DNA from: Thermomonospora catenispora
GTDB taxonomy: Bacteria > Actinomycetota > Actinomycetes > Streptosporangiales > Streptosporangiaceae
Assembly (NCBI RefSeq): GCF_006363815.1
Contig: NZ_RRYT01000005.1
Coordinates: 124,001 to 188,000 of the forward strand
Length of the DNA stretch: 64,000 bases
Reading direction: 5' to 3'
Positions 32,560 to 41,045 of this stretch are shown piece after piece (positions within the stretch are counted from its first letter, which is position 1; each line of letters begins with the position of its first letter). The notes under the pieces are model-generated. The model was not told the origin of the DNA. It made no database searches and saw only the letters and a program-made list of their open reading frames with translations. A program made the translations under genes and the position numbers.

Positions 32560-34746
32560 GTGACGCGCATCGGCGCGCTGTGCGCCACCATGCTGGTGTT
32601 CATGGTCGGCGTGCTCGCCGCCCCCGGAGCCCTCGCCGCCGCCGCGGCCCCCGCCGGAGCCGCCGGCCCCGTGATCGTCGTGGGCGTCCCGGGCCTGCGG
32701 TGGAGCGACCTCGACGAGCACGACACCCCGCACCTGTGGCGGCTCACCCGGGAGGGCTCCGCCGGCGCGCTGAGCGTGCGGACGACCCGGGCGAACACCT
32801 GCCCGGCCGACGGCTGGCTGACGCTGTCGGCGGGACAGCGCGCCCGCTTCGCCCACGGCGAGTGCGCCCTGGCCCCGGCCCCGCACGTCTCCGGCGCCGC
32901 GGCGAGCGTCACCGGCTGGGCCGACATCGTCCGCGACAACGCCGCCACCGCCTACAAGGCGCGCCCGGGCCTGCTGGGCGACGCCGTCCACCGGGCCGGC
33001 GGCTGCACGACGGCGGTGGGCGCGGGCGCGGTGCTCGGAGCGGCCGACGCCGCCGGGCGGGTCGACGCGTACGCCCCGTCCATCGCCCAGGTGCCCGCCG
33101 GCGGATGGACGCGCTGCCCGCTGACGGTCGTGGAGATCGACGACGTGCACCGGGCCCACATCCGCACCGGCGTGGACGTCGACGGGGCCCCGATCCCGCC
33201 CGACCAGCGGGACCGGGCGGCGGCGGTCGCGGCGGCCGACCGGCAGCTGGGGCGGCTGCTGGAGGCGGCGCCGCGGGACGCGACCCTGCTGGTCGCCGGC
33301 CTGTCCGACACCGGCACCGTGCCGCATCTGCACGTGGCGTTGGCCAAGGGCGCCGACTACGGCCCCGGCTACCTGACCTCGAACGCGACCCGGCAGCCGG
33401 GCCTGGTCACGCTGACCGATCTGACCACGACCGCGCTGCGCGCCCTCGGCCTGAACGCCCCCGAGGGGGCGATCGGCTCGGTCTGGCGGGCCGAGCCGAC
33501 CGACGCCGCGGCCGCGGCCAAGGTCCACGACCTGGACGACGAGGACGTGGCCGCGCAGGCGATCCGGCGGGTGCAGCCGGCGTTCTTCATCGTGCTGTTC
33601 GGCGGCCAGCTCGTGCTGTACGGCCTGGCCACGGTGGCGTTGCGGCGCCGCTGGGGCGGGGAGGGCGCGCGTCGGGACCGCCGCCGGATCCTCGCGGCGA
33701 CCAGGCTGATCGCGCTGGTGGGCGCGGCGGCGCCGGTGGCGTCGTTCCTGACGAACCTGCTGCCGTGGTGGCGGTCGGAGCATCCGCTGCCCGCCCTGAT
33801 CGCCGGGGTGACGCTGTGGATCGCACTGGTCACCGGCCTGGCGCTGGCCGGCCCGTGGCGGCGCTCGCTGCTCGGGTCGGGCCTGGTGATCGCCGCGGTG
33901 ACCGTGCTGGTGCTCGGGGTGGACGTGCTCACCGGCTCGCGGCTGCAGCTGAACGCGCTGATGGGCTACACGGCGCTGGTGGCGGGCCGGTTCTACGGGT
34001 TCGGCAACCAGGCGTTCGCCCTGTTCGCGGTGGCGGCGCTGCTGACGGCGGCCTGGCTGGCCGAGCGCCCGCTGCGGGACGGCCGGCGCCGGACGGCGGT
34101 GGCGACGGTGGCGGCGGTCGGCGTCGTGGCGGTGGCGGTCGACGGCTGGCCGGGCTGGGGCAGCGACTTCGGCGGCGTGATCGCGATGGTCCCGGCGTTC
34201 GCCGTGCTGGGGCTGCTGATCGCCGGGCGGCGGGTCTCGGCGCTGCGGATCACGGTGTTCTGCGCGGCCGGCGCGGCGCTGGTGCTGGGCATCGCGTTCG
34301 CCGACTCGCTGCGGGAGGACCCCTCGCATCTGGGCCGGTTCGCCCGCGACCTGGCGGACGGGCAGGCGTGGGACGTGATCGCCCGCAAGGCTGGGGCGAT
34401 GCTGCGCAGCCTGGGCTATTGGCCGTTCACGGTGGCGGCGGTGGGGGCTTTGTGCTTCCTGTACTTCGTGCTGGCCCAGCCGCTGCAGTGGCGGGCGGCG
34501 TTGTTGGAACGTGCCTACCACCGCGGCCCGAGCCTGCGTCCGGCGCTGCTGTCGGCGCTGACGCTGGCCATCGCCGGGATGCTGGTGAACGACTCGGGCG
34601 TGGTGGTCCCGGCGATCGCGTTCAGCCTGGCGGTGCCGCTGACCCTCGCGGTGAGCGTGCGGGCGCTGGAGCTGGACGAGGCCGAGGGGACCGCAGCGCC
34701 GTCACCGCCACCCACACCGGCAGACCGATCAGCAGCCACGGGATGA
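32560..34746 (+). CDS. Membrane protein with alkaline-phosphatase-like extracellular domain
   Basis: 728 aa. A signal peptide (about 1-26, AAPGALAA) is followed by an extracytoplasmic domain (about 36-330) whose opening VIVVGVPGLRWSDLDEHDTPHLWRL resembles the metal-binding start of alkaline-phosphatase/sulfatase-fold enzymes; the usual nucleophile region reads TTRANTCPADGWLTLSAGQRAR. About ten membrane helices fill the rest. Such proteins are conserved beside lipoglycan glycosyltransferases in actinobacteria, and a role in decorating or releasing polyprenyl-linked sugars is inference. GTG start with GGAGG nine bases upstream. Its last 125 nt overlap the convergent GT87 gene. Confidence 0.82.
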   Translation: MTRIGALCATMLVFMVGVLAAPGALAAAAAPAGAAGPVIVVGVPGLRWSDLDEHDTPHLWRLTREGSAGALSVRTTRANTCPADGWLTLSAGQRARFAHGECALAPAPHVSGAAASVTGWADIVRDNAATAYKARPGLLGDAVHRAGGCTTAVGAGAVLGAADAAGRVDAYAPSIAQVPAGGWTRCPLTVVEIDDVHRAHIRTGVDVDGAPIPPDQRDRAAAVAAADRQLGRLLEAAPRDATLLVAGLSDTGTVPHLHVALAKGADYGPGYLTSNATRQPGLVTLTDLTTTALRALGLNAPEGAIGSVWRAEPTDAAAAAKVHDLDDEDVAAQAIRRVQPAFFIVLFGGQLVLYGLATVALRRRWGGEGARRDRRRILAATRLIALVGAAAPVASFLTNLLPWWRSEHPLPALIAGVTLWIALVTGLALAGPWRRSLLGSGLVIAAVTVLVLGVDVLTGSRLQLNALMGYTALVAGRFYGFGNQAFALFAVAALLTAAWLAERPLRDGRRRTAVATVAAVGVVAVAVDGWPGWGSDFGGVIAMVPAFAVLGLLIAGRRVSALRITVFCAAGAALVLGIAFADSLREDPSHLGRFARDLADGQAWDVIARKAGAMLRSLGYWPFTVAAVGALCFLYFVLAQPLQWRAALLERAYHRGPSLRPALLSALTLAIAGMLVNDSGVVVPAIAFSLAVPLTLAVSVRALELDEAEGTAAPSPPPTPADRSAATG

Positions 34747-36307
34747 CGTCCGACCGCAGCACGGTGACCAGCCACATCAACTCCTCCGGCAGGCCGATCA
34801 GCACCGGGTCGCGGGCCGGCAGATAGGCCAGGCTGAGCGCGGCGGTGTGCCCCAGCGCCGCCCAGTCCAGCCGCGACCACGGCAGCAGCGCCAGCACCGC
34901 CCAGCCGAGCCCGTCGTACCAGGGCAGCGCGTACGTCGCCGACCACAGCCAGGCCAGCACCAGCGCCGCCGACAGCACCAGCGCCTCCGCCGTCTCGGGA
35001 TCCCGCCGCGGATCGCGGGGCAGGGCGCGGACCAGCAGCCAGACCAGCGCGGCCAGCAGCGCCAGCGAACCGATCCGGATGACGACGCGGTGCTGGCCGA
35101 CCCCCAGCGCTACGTCCACCAGATGCCAGGGGGTGGCCAGCGACACCGAGTTCGCGGCCCGCCTGACCTGGTCGAACGCATGTCCTCCGGCGAGCGCGTA
35201 GGCGACCCCGGCGACGGCCGCCGCGGCGCCCGTCAGCGCCGCGAGCGGCGCGAGACGCCGCCGCAGCAGCATGCGCAGCGCCGGCCCGCCGCCCGCCAGC
35301 GCCGCCGGGAACTTGATCGCCCCCGCCGCGCCCAGGCACGCCCCGGCCGCCGCCGCCCGCAGCACCGGCCGGGAGGCGCCCGCCGCGACGGCGAGCATCC
35401 CCACCGCCGCGCAGATCGCCAGCGCGTCGTTGTGCGCCCCCGACACCAGCTGGAACAGCAGCAGCGGGTTGCACGTCCACAGCAGCGCCGCCCGCATCCG
35501 CCCCTCCGGCGTCCGGCACGCCCGATGCAGCACCAGACCCGTCAGCACGAACGCCAGCGCGTTCGTCACCGACAGCGCGAACACCGTCAACGCCACCGAC
35601 TCGCCCCCCACCCAGGAGGCGAACGCCTGCTGCGCGGTGGCGATCGGCCCGTACACGGACGGCGCGCCGCGCCACTCCTGCACCGCGTCGGCGATCGGAT
35701 CCCCCGGCATGTCGACCGCCCGCGTGGCGTACGGGTCGTGCCCGGTGACGACCATCCGCCCGTAGGCCGCGTAGTTGAGATGGTCCGCCGACCCGACCGG
35801 CGGCATCATCGCGAACGCCGCCGCCGCCAGCGCCCCGGCGGCCGCCAGCCCTCCGGCAGGGCACCGCCAGCCCCGCCGCACCGCCGCGAAGCACGCCGCC
35901 AGCCCCGCCGTGCCGAGCACGATCCCCGCGGCGGTCAGCCCGATCACCAGATACGGGGAGGCCCCCGCGTCCAGCGAGAAGGGGACGCCTCCGCCGCCCA
36001 GGGCGGGCTGCATCACCGAAGGCCCGAGCAGGGCCACCAGCAGGAAGCACACCAGGCTCCCCGCGCCGAGTCCCAGTCCCAGCCGGCCCCACCGGGTCCT
36101 CCCGGTCCCGCCGGCGGCCTCGGCGCCGCGCCCGTCCGATGCCGCGGCGCGTCCTCGCGGGCCGGCGCCGCGCCGTCCCTCGCCTGTGGCGGGCGACGCC
36201 GCCGGCCGCCCCGGGACGGCGCCGGCCGCCGCGTCCGGTGCGGCCGCGGACCGCTCGCCGGCGAGACCGTCGGGGGGCATGGAGGGATCCGGAGACCGGG
36301 CGGTCAC
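34622..36307 (-). CDS. GT87/MptB-like alpha-mannosyltransferase
   Basis: 561 aa. A long disordered Ala/Gly/Arg-rich N-terminal tail (about 1-70) leads to about twelve hydrophobic segments. The extracytoplasmic loop after the second or third helix reads GSADHLNYAAYGRMVVTGHDPYATRAVDMPGDP, the acidic/HDPY signature of polyprenol-phosphate-mannose-dependent alpha-1,6-mannosyltransferases. The GTG start overlaps the GT2 stop (GTGA), so the GT2 product and this enzyme are co-translated. Its final 42 codons overlap antisense with the end of the 32560 gene. Confidence 0.9.
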   Translation of the reverse strand: MTARSPDPSMPPDGLAGERSAAAPDAAAGAVPGRPAASPATGEGRRGAGPRGRAAASDGRGAEAAGGTGRTRWGRLGLGLGAGSLVCFLLVALLGPSVMQPALGGGGVPFSLDAGASPYLVIGLTAAGIVLGTAGLAACFAAVRRGWRCPAGGLAAAGALAAAAFAMMPPVGSADHLNYAAYGRMVVTGHDPYATRAVDMPGDPIADAVQEWRGAPSVYGPIATAQQAFASWVGGESVALTVFALSVTNALAFVLTGLVLHRACRTPEGRMRAALLWTCNPLLLFQLVSGAHNDALAICAAVGMLAVAAGASRPVLRAAAAGACLGAAGAIKFPAALAGGGPALRMLLRRRLAPLAALTGAAAAVAGVAYALAGGHAFDQVRRAANSVSLATPWHLVDVALGVGQHRVVIRIGSLALLAALVWLLVRALPRDPRRDPETAEALVLSAALVLAWLWSATYALPWYDGLGWAVLALLPWSRLDWAALGHTAALSLAYLPARDPVLIGLPEELMWLVTVLRSDVIPWLLIGLPVWVAVTALRSPRPRPAPAPARSPRGSAAPPG

Positions 36308-37053
36308 CTGCGGGTGCGGGGCAGGCGAGCGGCGATGGCGGGCTCCCGGACGGCCAGGGCGCGGGCCACGTCGCGGAACTGGCGGGCGCGGTGCAGCTGA
36401 GAACGCCAGTCGGTGCCGGTGGCGCGGTGGGCGAGGGGGACCTCGACCTCCTTGACCCGGAAACCGCCGCGGATCAGGTCGATGGTGAGGCCGGTCTCCA
36501 CCCCGAAACCCGGCGCCAGCGGCAGCCCCGCCTCGAACGCGGCCCGGGTCAGGCAGCGCTGACCGTTCAGCGGCTGGGTCGCCTCCCAGCCGGTGGCGCG
36601 GCGGATCCCGTCCCGCGACAGCCGGACCACGAACCCATGGCCGCCGAGCTTGACCGTGGTGGTGAACACGGCGATCGTCATGTCCGCCTCGCCGCGCCGC
36701 ACCGGCTCGATCAGCGGAGCGGCGGCGGACGCCGTCTCCCCCAGATCGGCGTCCAGGAACAGCAGATGGCGGGGCGCCTGGCGGTCCTCTTCCTCCTCCA
36801 GCAGCCGGACGGCCTCCGCCCCGGTCTCCATCGCCGCGCCCTTGCCCCGGTTGCGGCCGTGCCGGACCACGCGGGCGCCGGCCTGCGCGGCGAGCCGGCC
36901 GGTGTCGTCGACCGACCCGTCGTCCACCACCACGACCAGGTCGACCCCGGGCAGCTCCCAGACCGCCTTGACGGTGGCGGTGATCCGCTCACTCTCGTCC
37001 TTGGCCGGGATGATCACCGCGACATCGCCGTCGGAACGCTGCTGTGGCTGCAT
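36304..37053 (-). CDS. GT2-family glycosyltransferase (polyprenyl-phosphate sugar synthase-like)
   Basis: 249-aa cytoplasmic GT-A enzyme: AVIIPAKDESERI, VVVVDDGSVDDTG (nucleotide-binding DDGS), HGRNRGKGAAMETGAE, LFLDADLGE (DxD metal site), then acceptor-side NGQRCLTR and the C-terminal LAHRATGTDW. It could make polyprenyl-phosphate-mannose or -glucose, the donor of the GT87 enzyme encoded right after it; glucosyl-3-phosphoglycerate synthase-like activity is an alternative. A TACGAT -10 box ends 7 nt before the ATG, so the transcript is probably leaderless. Confidence 0.88.
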   Translation of the reverse strand: MQPQQRSDGDVAVIIPAKDESERITATVKAVWELPGVDLVVVVDDGSVDDTGRLAAQAGARVVRHGRNRGKGAAMETGAEAVRLLEEEEDRQAPRHLLFLDADLGETASAAAPLIEPVRRGEADMTIAVFTTTVKLGGHGFVVRLSRDGIRRATGWEATQPLNGQRCLTRAAFEAGLPLAPGFGVETGLTIDLIRGGFRVKEVEVPLAHRATGTDWRSQLHRARQFRDVARALAVREPAIAARLPRTRR

Positions 37054-37060
37054 GCAGCCG

Positions 37061-37066
37061 ATCGTA
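37061..37066 (-). promoter_or_regulatory. -10 box of a probable leaderless transcript (GT2 operon)
   Basis: On the minus strand TACGAT is followed by 7 nt and the ATG at 37053. No Shine-Dalgarno site is present. Confidence 0.45.
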
Positions 37067-37080
37067 GTGGCAGGTCAGAC

Positions 37081-37293
37081 GACCGGAGCGGAGCTTTGCG
37101 GAGTGGAGGGCGGCTGAGCTGCCGGGGGTCGGGGGTTTGGGGGTCGGCCCCCAGGGGTGGTGGGTCAGGCGACCGGAGCGGAGCTTTGCGGAGTGGAGGG
37201 CGGCGGAGCTGCCGGGGGTCGGGGGTTTGGGGGTCGGCCCCCAGGGGTGGTGGGTCAGGCGACCGGAGCGGAGCTTTGCGGAGTGGAGGGCGG
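37081..37293. repeat. 90-bp tandem repeat, 2.4 copies, with G-runs
   Basis: Unit 1 (37081-37170) and unit 2 (37171-37260) are identical except for one T/G difference at 37115/37205; a third partial copy (37261-37293) follows. Each unit holds GGGGGTC-GGGGGTTT-GGGGG on the plus strand, a G-quadruplex-type arrangement, and a GGGGG-TCGG-CCCCC hairpin. It lies between the GT2 promoter and the end of the STAS gene. The length is a multiple of three, so frames stay open through it, but no real gene is seen. Confidence 0.9.
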
Positions 37294-37415
37294 TCGACCC
37301 CTCGCAGGGGGGTCGGGCCGGTCTCGGAGGGGGACCGGTCGGATGGGCGCGGTGGATCCGGGCGGAGCGGGGCGTCGGTCCGCCGTGCGGGTTCGGGCGG
37401 GGAGGGGCGGCGGGG

Positions 37416-37760
37416 TCAGCGGGTGTCGAAGGCGGGGACCGCGTCGAGCACGGTGAACACCGTGTCCAGGCCGGTGACCTGGAGGATGCGCCGCACGGTG
37501 GAGGTCGGCGCGGCCAAGGCGAGGGAACCGCCCTGGTCGGCCAGTCGCTGGTGCGCGGCGAGCAGGACGTTGACCCCGGTCGAGTCGCAGAACTCGACGC
37601 CGCCCAGGTCGACCACCACCCGCTCGGCGCGGTCGCGGATCAGCGCCGCCAGCTCCTGTTGCAGCCGTGGCGCGGTGTACAGGTCGAGCTCGCCGGTCAC
37701 GGTGACGACGGCGTGCCCGGCCCGATGCGTGGTCGAGACGTTCAGCTCCACGCTCGGCAC
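37416..37760 (-). CDS. STAS-domain anti-sigma factor antagonist
   Basis: 114 aa, a single STAS domain of the SpoIIAA/BldG kind: VVTVTGELDLYTAPRLQQEL, VVVDLGGVEFCDSTGVNVLLAAHQ with the phosphorylatable Ser in DSTG. It should bind an anti-sigma kinase when unphosphorylated and free a sigma factor. No cognate sigma or anti-sigma gene is adjacent; the HATPase protein at 52952-53461 is a candidate type of partner but there is no direct link. GTG start with GGAGGGGGG upstream. Confidence 0.92.
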   Translation of the reverse strand: MPSVELNVSTTHRAGHAVVTVTGELDLYTAPRLQQELAALIRDRAERVVVDLGGVEFCDSTGVNVLLAAHQRLADQGGSLALAAPTSTVRRILQVTGLDTVFTVLDAVPAFDTR

Positions 37761-37992
37761 ACTATCCCCCCTCCAGGCCCGGGGGCCAGGGTCCGCGACG
37801 AGGATGGCGAGGCATTGAGCCTGCGTTGGGTTTCCGTTCGGATTCGCCCCGGTTCTGCTCCGGCGGGCATGGCGGGAATTTTGCGACAGATCCCTTCTTT
37901 GCGCAGGTCAAGGACCGGTGAACTGCGGAGTTTCACTCTCGTGCGGCGGCCGGGTACGGAATGCTGTCCACGTGTATCCACGGACCGGCCAC

Positions 37993-38352
37993 ATGGAGGA
38001 AGATCCCCGCCGGGTGCGGCTCCGCGAACGGCTGGAGACCATCCGCGCACGGTCGGAGAAGTCCAGCCCGTGGCACGCCGCCGGGCGCTACCTGACCCCG
38101 CTGATCAACCGGGAGGGCGTGGTGCCGATCTCGGCCCGGCTGTCCCGTGCGGATCTGGTGTTCTTGACCGGCGCCCGAGACGAGGTGATCGCGTTCGCGG
38201 ATCTGGCGTTGCGGCTGGTCGAGCTGCATCAGCCGCGGGACGCCGGAGGGATCTCCAGCGACCCCGGCTTCCCGATCCTGCGGTGCCGGGCGTGCATGTG
38301 GCGGTGGCCGTGCCCGACGTTTCAGATCATCGACGAGGCCGTGGGCGGCTGA
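37993..38352 (+). CDS. Conserved actinobacterial hypothetical protein with Cys-rich C-terminus
   Basis: 119 aa (an in-frame GTG at 37918 would add 25 residues). An N-terminal charged helix, then WHAAGRYLTPLINREGVVPISARLSRADLVFLTGARDEVIAFADLALRLVELH, and a C-terminal LRCRACMWRWPCPTF with three Cys in a CxxC...C pattern that might bind metal. I do not recognise a named family, and the function is unknown. Isolated between the STAS gene and the SUKH gene. Confidence 0.65.
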   Translation: MEEDPRRVRLRERLETIRARSEKSSPWHAAGRYLTPLINREGVVPISARLSRADLVFLTGARDEVIAFADLALRLVELHQPRDAGGISSDPGFPILRCRACMWRWPCPTFQIIDEAVGG

Positions 38353-38518
38353 CCCGCCGGCCGGGACGGACGTCGACGGCGCCCCGGACCGGCACCGGCG
38401 CGCCGCTCGGCCCGTCGTACGTCTCGACGAGACGAGGAACGGTCGACGAGGCGGAGGACGGACGCGGGCGCCGGTGCGATCGGACGCGGCCGCCCGCGCG
38501 CGAGGACGAGGGGCGGAG

Positions 38519-39235
38519 ATGGATCTGACGGCCGCGCTGCGGCAGGCCCGGTCGACGGAGGAGCGGTATGAGTTCATCCGCCGCTATGTGACCGAGTGGC
38601 TGGGCGTCCCGCTGCAGGACTGGTACGGCTACACCGAGCGGGAGCTGTGCAAGGCCGAGGAGCTGCTGGGCGTCCGGCTGCCTCCGGCCGTTCGGGACTT
38701 CTACCTGATGCTGGGGCGGCGCAGGGAGCTGACCGGCAACCAGGACCAGGTGGTGCCGCCGGGCTGGGAGGACGAGTCCGCGCAGGTCCTGGTCTTCCGC
38801 GTCGAGAACCAGCACTGCGCCGAGTGGGGGATCCCGGCCCATCTGCTGCATCTGGCGGATCCGCCGGTGTGGTACTGGGCGAACGGGGCGCCCGGCGAAC
38901 CGGAACCGTGGCGGCCGTTCCTGGAGTCCTTCTCGCTCGCCGCGGTGGAGATCGTGCTCAGCGAGAGCCTGTTCGCCGACCACGGGCTCTGCGACAACCG
39001 GGAGTGGGACGAGGACGCCGGGCGGGCCCTGCGGGAGAGGTACGAGCGGCTGCCGATCCCCGCCTATCCGGCGTGGTGGGCGACGTCGGACGAACCGCCG
39101 ATCCGCTGGTATGCGGGACCGGACGTGATCCTCCGGGAGGACGCCGAGCAGTGGGTGTGGGTGCGCGCCCGCACGGCCCGGGCGTTGCGGTCGGCGCGGG
39201 AGGCGCTGCTCGGGGAGTGGAACCTGGACCGCTGA
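38519..39235 (+). CDS. SMI1/KNR4 (SUKH) family protein
   Basis: 238 aa. The family signature is visible: CKAEELLGVRLPPAVRDFYLMLGRR (the E..LG..LP..YR..L.... pattern), then VLVFRVENQHCAEWGIP, DPPVWYWA and WRPFLESFSLAAVEI. SUKH proteins often neutralise polymorphic toxins, yet many are housekeeping orphans; no toxin gene lies nearby, so an immunity role is unproven. The ATG at 38519 follows GGGGCGGAG. Confidence 0.88.
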   Translation: MDLTAALRQARSTEERYEFIRRYVTEWLGVPLQDWYGYTERELCKAEELLGVRLPPAVRDFYLMLGRRRELTGNQDQVVPPGWEDESAQVLVFRVENQHCAEWGIPAHLLHLADPPVWYWANGAPGEPEPWRPFLESFSLAAVEIVLSESLFADHGLCDNREWDEDAGRALRERYERLPIPAYPAWWATSDEPPIRWYAGPDVILREDAEQWVWVRARTARALRSAREALLGEWNLDR

Positions 39236-39418
39236 CGCCCGCCGACCGGAAGGACCCGCACCGGTCCCCGGCCCGCATGAGCCCTCCGGTCCCCGCGGAC
39301 CCCGGCTCCCATGACCCGGTCCGCACAAGCCCCGGTCCGCACGGCCCTGCCCCGGTCCGGGGCGAGGGGCAGGGGGATGTGGCCGGCGGAGGAGCGTGAC
39401 GGGACGGTGGAATCGGGT

Positions 39419-39424
39419 TAGGTT
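39419..39424 (+). promoter_or_regulatory. -10 box of a probable leaderless transcript
   Basis: TAGGTT is followed by 6 nt and the ATG at 39431; no ribosome site. Confidence 0.45.
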
Positions 39425-39430
39425 GCGCGC

Positions 39431-40936
39431 ATGGCCACCACGGCGCGGGCGGCCGAACGCCCGACACCGGCCGCCTTTGCCCGGCGGCCGGTGCTGATGG
39501 TGGCCGGGGCCGCGGGCCTGCTGCTGGCGGTCTTCAGCGGCCGGTACGGCTACCACCGGGACGAGCTGTACTTCCGGGTGGCCGGGCGGCACCCGGACTG
39601 GGGGTATCCCGATCAGCCGCCGCTGGTGCCGCTGCTGGCGCGGGGGATCACCGAGGTCTTCGGGGACTCGCTGGTGCTGCTGCGGCTGCCGTCCGCGCTG
39701 GCGGTGGCCGCCGGGGTGGTCGTCGCCGCGTTGACGGCCCGGGAGCTGGGCGGCGGCAGGCGGGCGCAGCTCATGACGGCCGGGGCGTTCGCGGTGTGCC
39801 CGTTCTTCCTGGCCGTCGGGCATCTGCTGTCCACGGCGACGTTCGACCTGCTGTCGTCGGCGGTGCTGGTCTGGCTGGCGGTCCGCTGGGTGCGCACCCG
39901 TGACCAGCGGCTGCTGCTGGTGATCGGGGCGGTGGCGGGGCTGGCGTCGAACGTCAAGTACCTGGCGGGGTTCCTGCTGGGGGCGCTGGTCTGCGGGCTG
40001 CTGGCGGTCGGGCCGCGGGACTTCCTGCGGCGGCCGATGACGTACGCGGGGGCGGCCGTGGCGGTGGCCGCGATGCTCCCCGGGCTGCTGTGGCAGGCCC
40101 GGCACGGGTGGCCGCAGCTGGAGATGTCGGAGCGGATCGCCGCGGAGGGGGACTTCGGCGGCCGGGTCGGGTTCCTGCCGTTCCAGCTGATCCTCACCGG
40201 CGTGGTGCTGTCTTGGCTGTGGCTGTATGGGCTGTGGCGTCTGTTCCGTTCTCCGGAGCTCGCGCCGTTCCGTTTCCTCGGCTGCGCCTATCTGCTGTCG
40301 TGCGGGGTCTTCCTGCTGACCGCCGGGAAGCCGTACTACCTGGCGGGACTGTGGCCGGCGCTGTGGGCGGCGGGCGCGGTGGAGGTGGAGCGCCGTTCGG
40401 CGCCGCGCGGCTGGGCCTGGGCGGTCTCCCCGCCCGCCTATGCGATCACCGCCGTGGTCGCGGCGGCCCTCACGCTGCCGGTGTATTCGGTGTCCGTGCT
40501 GGCCGACACCCCGCAGCCGGCGATCAACGCCGACGCGGCCGAGACGGTGGGCTGGCCGCGGCTGGTCGCCGAGGCGGCCAGGGTCCACCGGTCGTTGCCG
40601 CCCGCCGAACGCGCCCGGGCGGTCGTGTTCACGGTGAACTACGGCCAGGCGGGGGCGCTCGACCGGTACGGCCCCCGGTTCGGGCTGCCCCGGCCCTACA
40701 GCGGCCACAACGGCTACTGGCATTTCGGGCGCCCGCCGGAGACGGGCGGCCCGGTCATCGTCGTCGGCGGGGAGGCGCCGCTGCTGCGGCGCCATTGGTC
40801 GGAGGTGACGATGGCGGGGCGCGTCGACAACGGAGTGGGGCTCGACAACGACGAGCAGGGGACCCCCGTGTGGATCTGCCGCGGGCAGCGGGAACCGTGG
40901 GCCGTGCTGTGGCCGCGTCTCAAGCACCTCGACTGA
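39431..40936 (+). CDS. GT39-family (ArnT/PMT-like) membrane glycosyltransferase
   Basis: 501-aa GT-C enzyme with about ten to twelve hydrophobic segments. The first extracytoplasmic loop has the family motif YGYHRDELYFRVAGRHPDWGYPDQPPLVPLLARG, with the acidic Asp-Glu pair expected for a polyprenyl-phosphate-sugar-dependent transferase. A soluble C-terminal domain (about 350-501) follows. Probable role: moving a sugar from a lipid carrier to a protein or wall acceptor; acceptor unknown. Single-gene transcript. Confidence 0.88.
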   Translation: MATTARAAERPTPAAFARRPVLMVAGAAGLLLAVFSGRYGYHRDELYFRVAGRHPDWGYPDQPPLVPLLARGITEVFGDSLVLLRLPSALAVAAGVVVAALTARELGGGRRAQLMTAGAFAVCPFFLAVGHLLSTATFDLLSSAVLVWLAVRWVRTRDQRLLLVIGAVAGLASNVKYLAGFLLGALVCGLLAVGPRDFLRRPMTYAGAAVAVAAMLPGLLWQARHGWPQLEMSERIAAEGDFGGRVGFLPFQLILTGVVLSWLWLYGLWRLFRSPELAPFRFLGCAYLLSCGVFLLTAGKPYYLAGLWPALWAAGAVEVERRSAPRGWAWAVSPPAYAITAVVAAALTLPVYSVSVLADTPQPAINADAAETVGWPRLVAEAARVHRSLPPAERARAVVFTVNYGQAGALDRYGPRFGLPRPYSGHNGYWHFGRPPETGGPVIVVGGEAPLLRRHWSEVTMAGRVDNGVGLDNDEQGTPVWICRGQREPWAVLWPRLKHLD

Positions 40937-41045
40937 GCCCCTCGGTCCCGGACCTCCCGGGCCGGTGCGCGTCCGCCGGCGGACACCGGGGCGGCGGGGC
41001 GGCCGCTTCGCCGCCCGGCGTCGACGGTCCTGGGGCGGCGCCGGG

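Noticed and set aside
31177-34521. Very long minus-strand open frame reading from the GT87 gene back across the 32560-34746 gene
   Set aside because: The upstream two thirds translate to Arg/Gln/His-rich low complexity antisense to a convincing membrane protein; typical of open antisense frames in high-GC DNA.
37081-37293. CRISPR array
   Set aside because: Units of 90 bp are directly adjacent and identical throughout, with no unique spacers and no cas genes.
38519-39235. Toxin-immunity locus at the SUKH protein
   Set aside because: No large polymorphic toxin, nuclease domain or secretion signal gene is adjacent.
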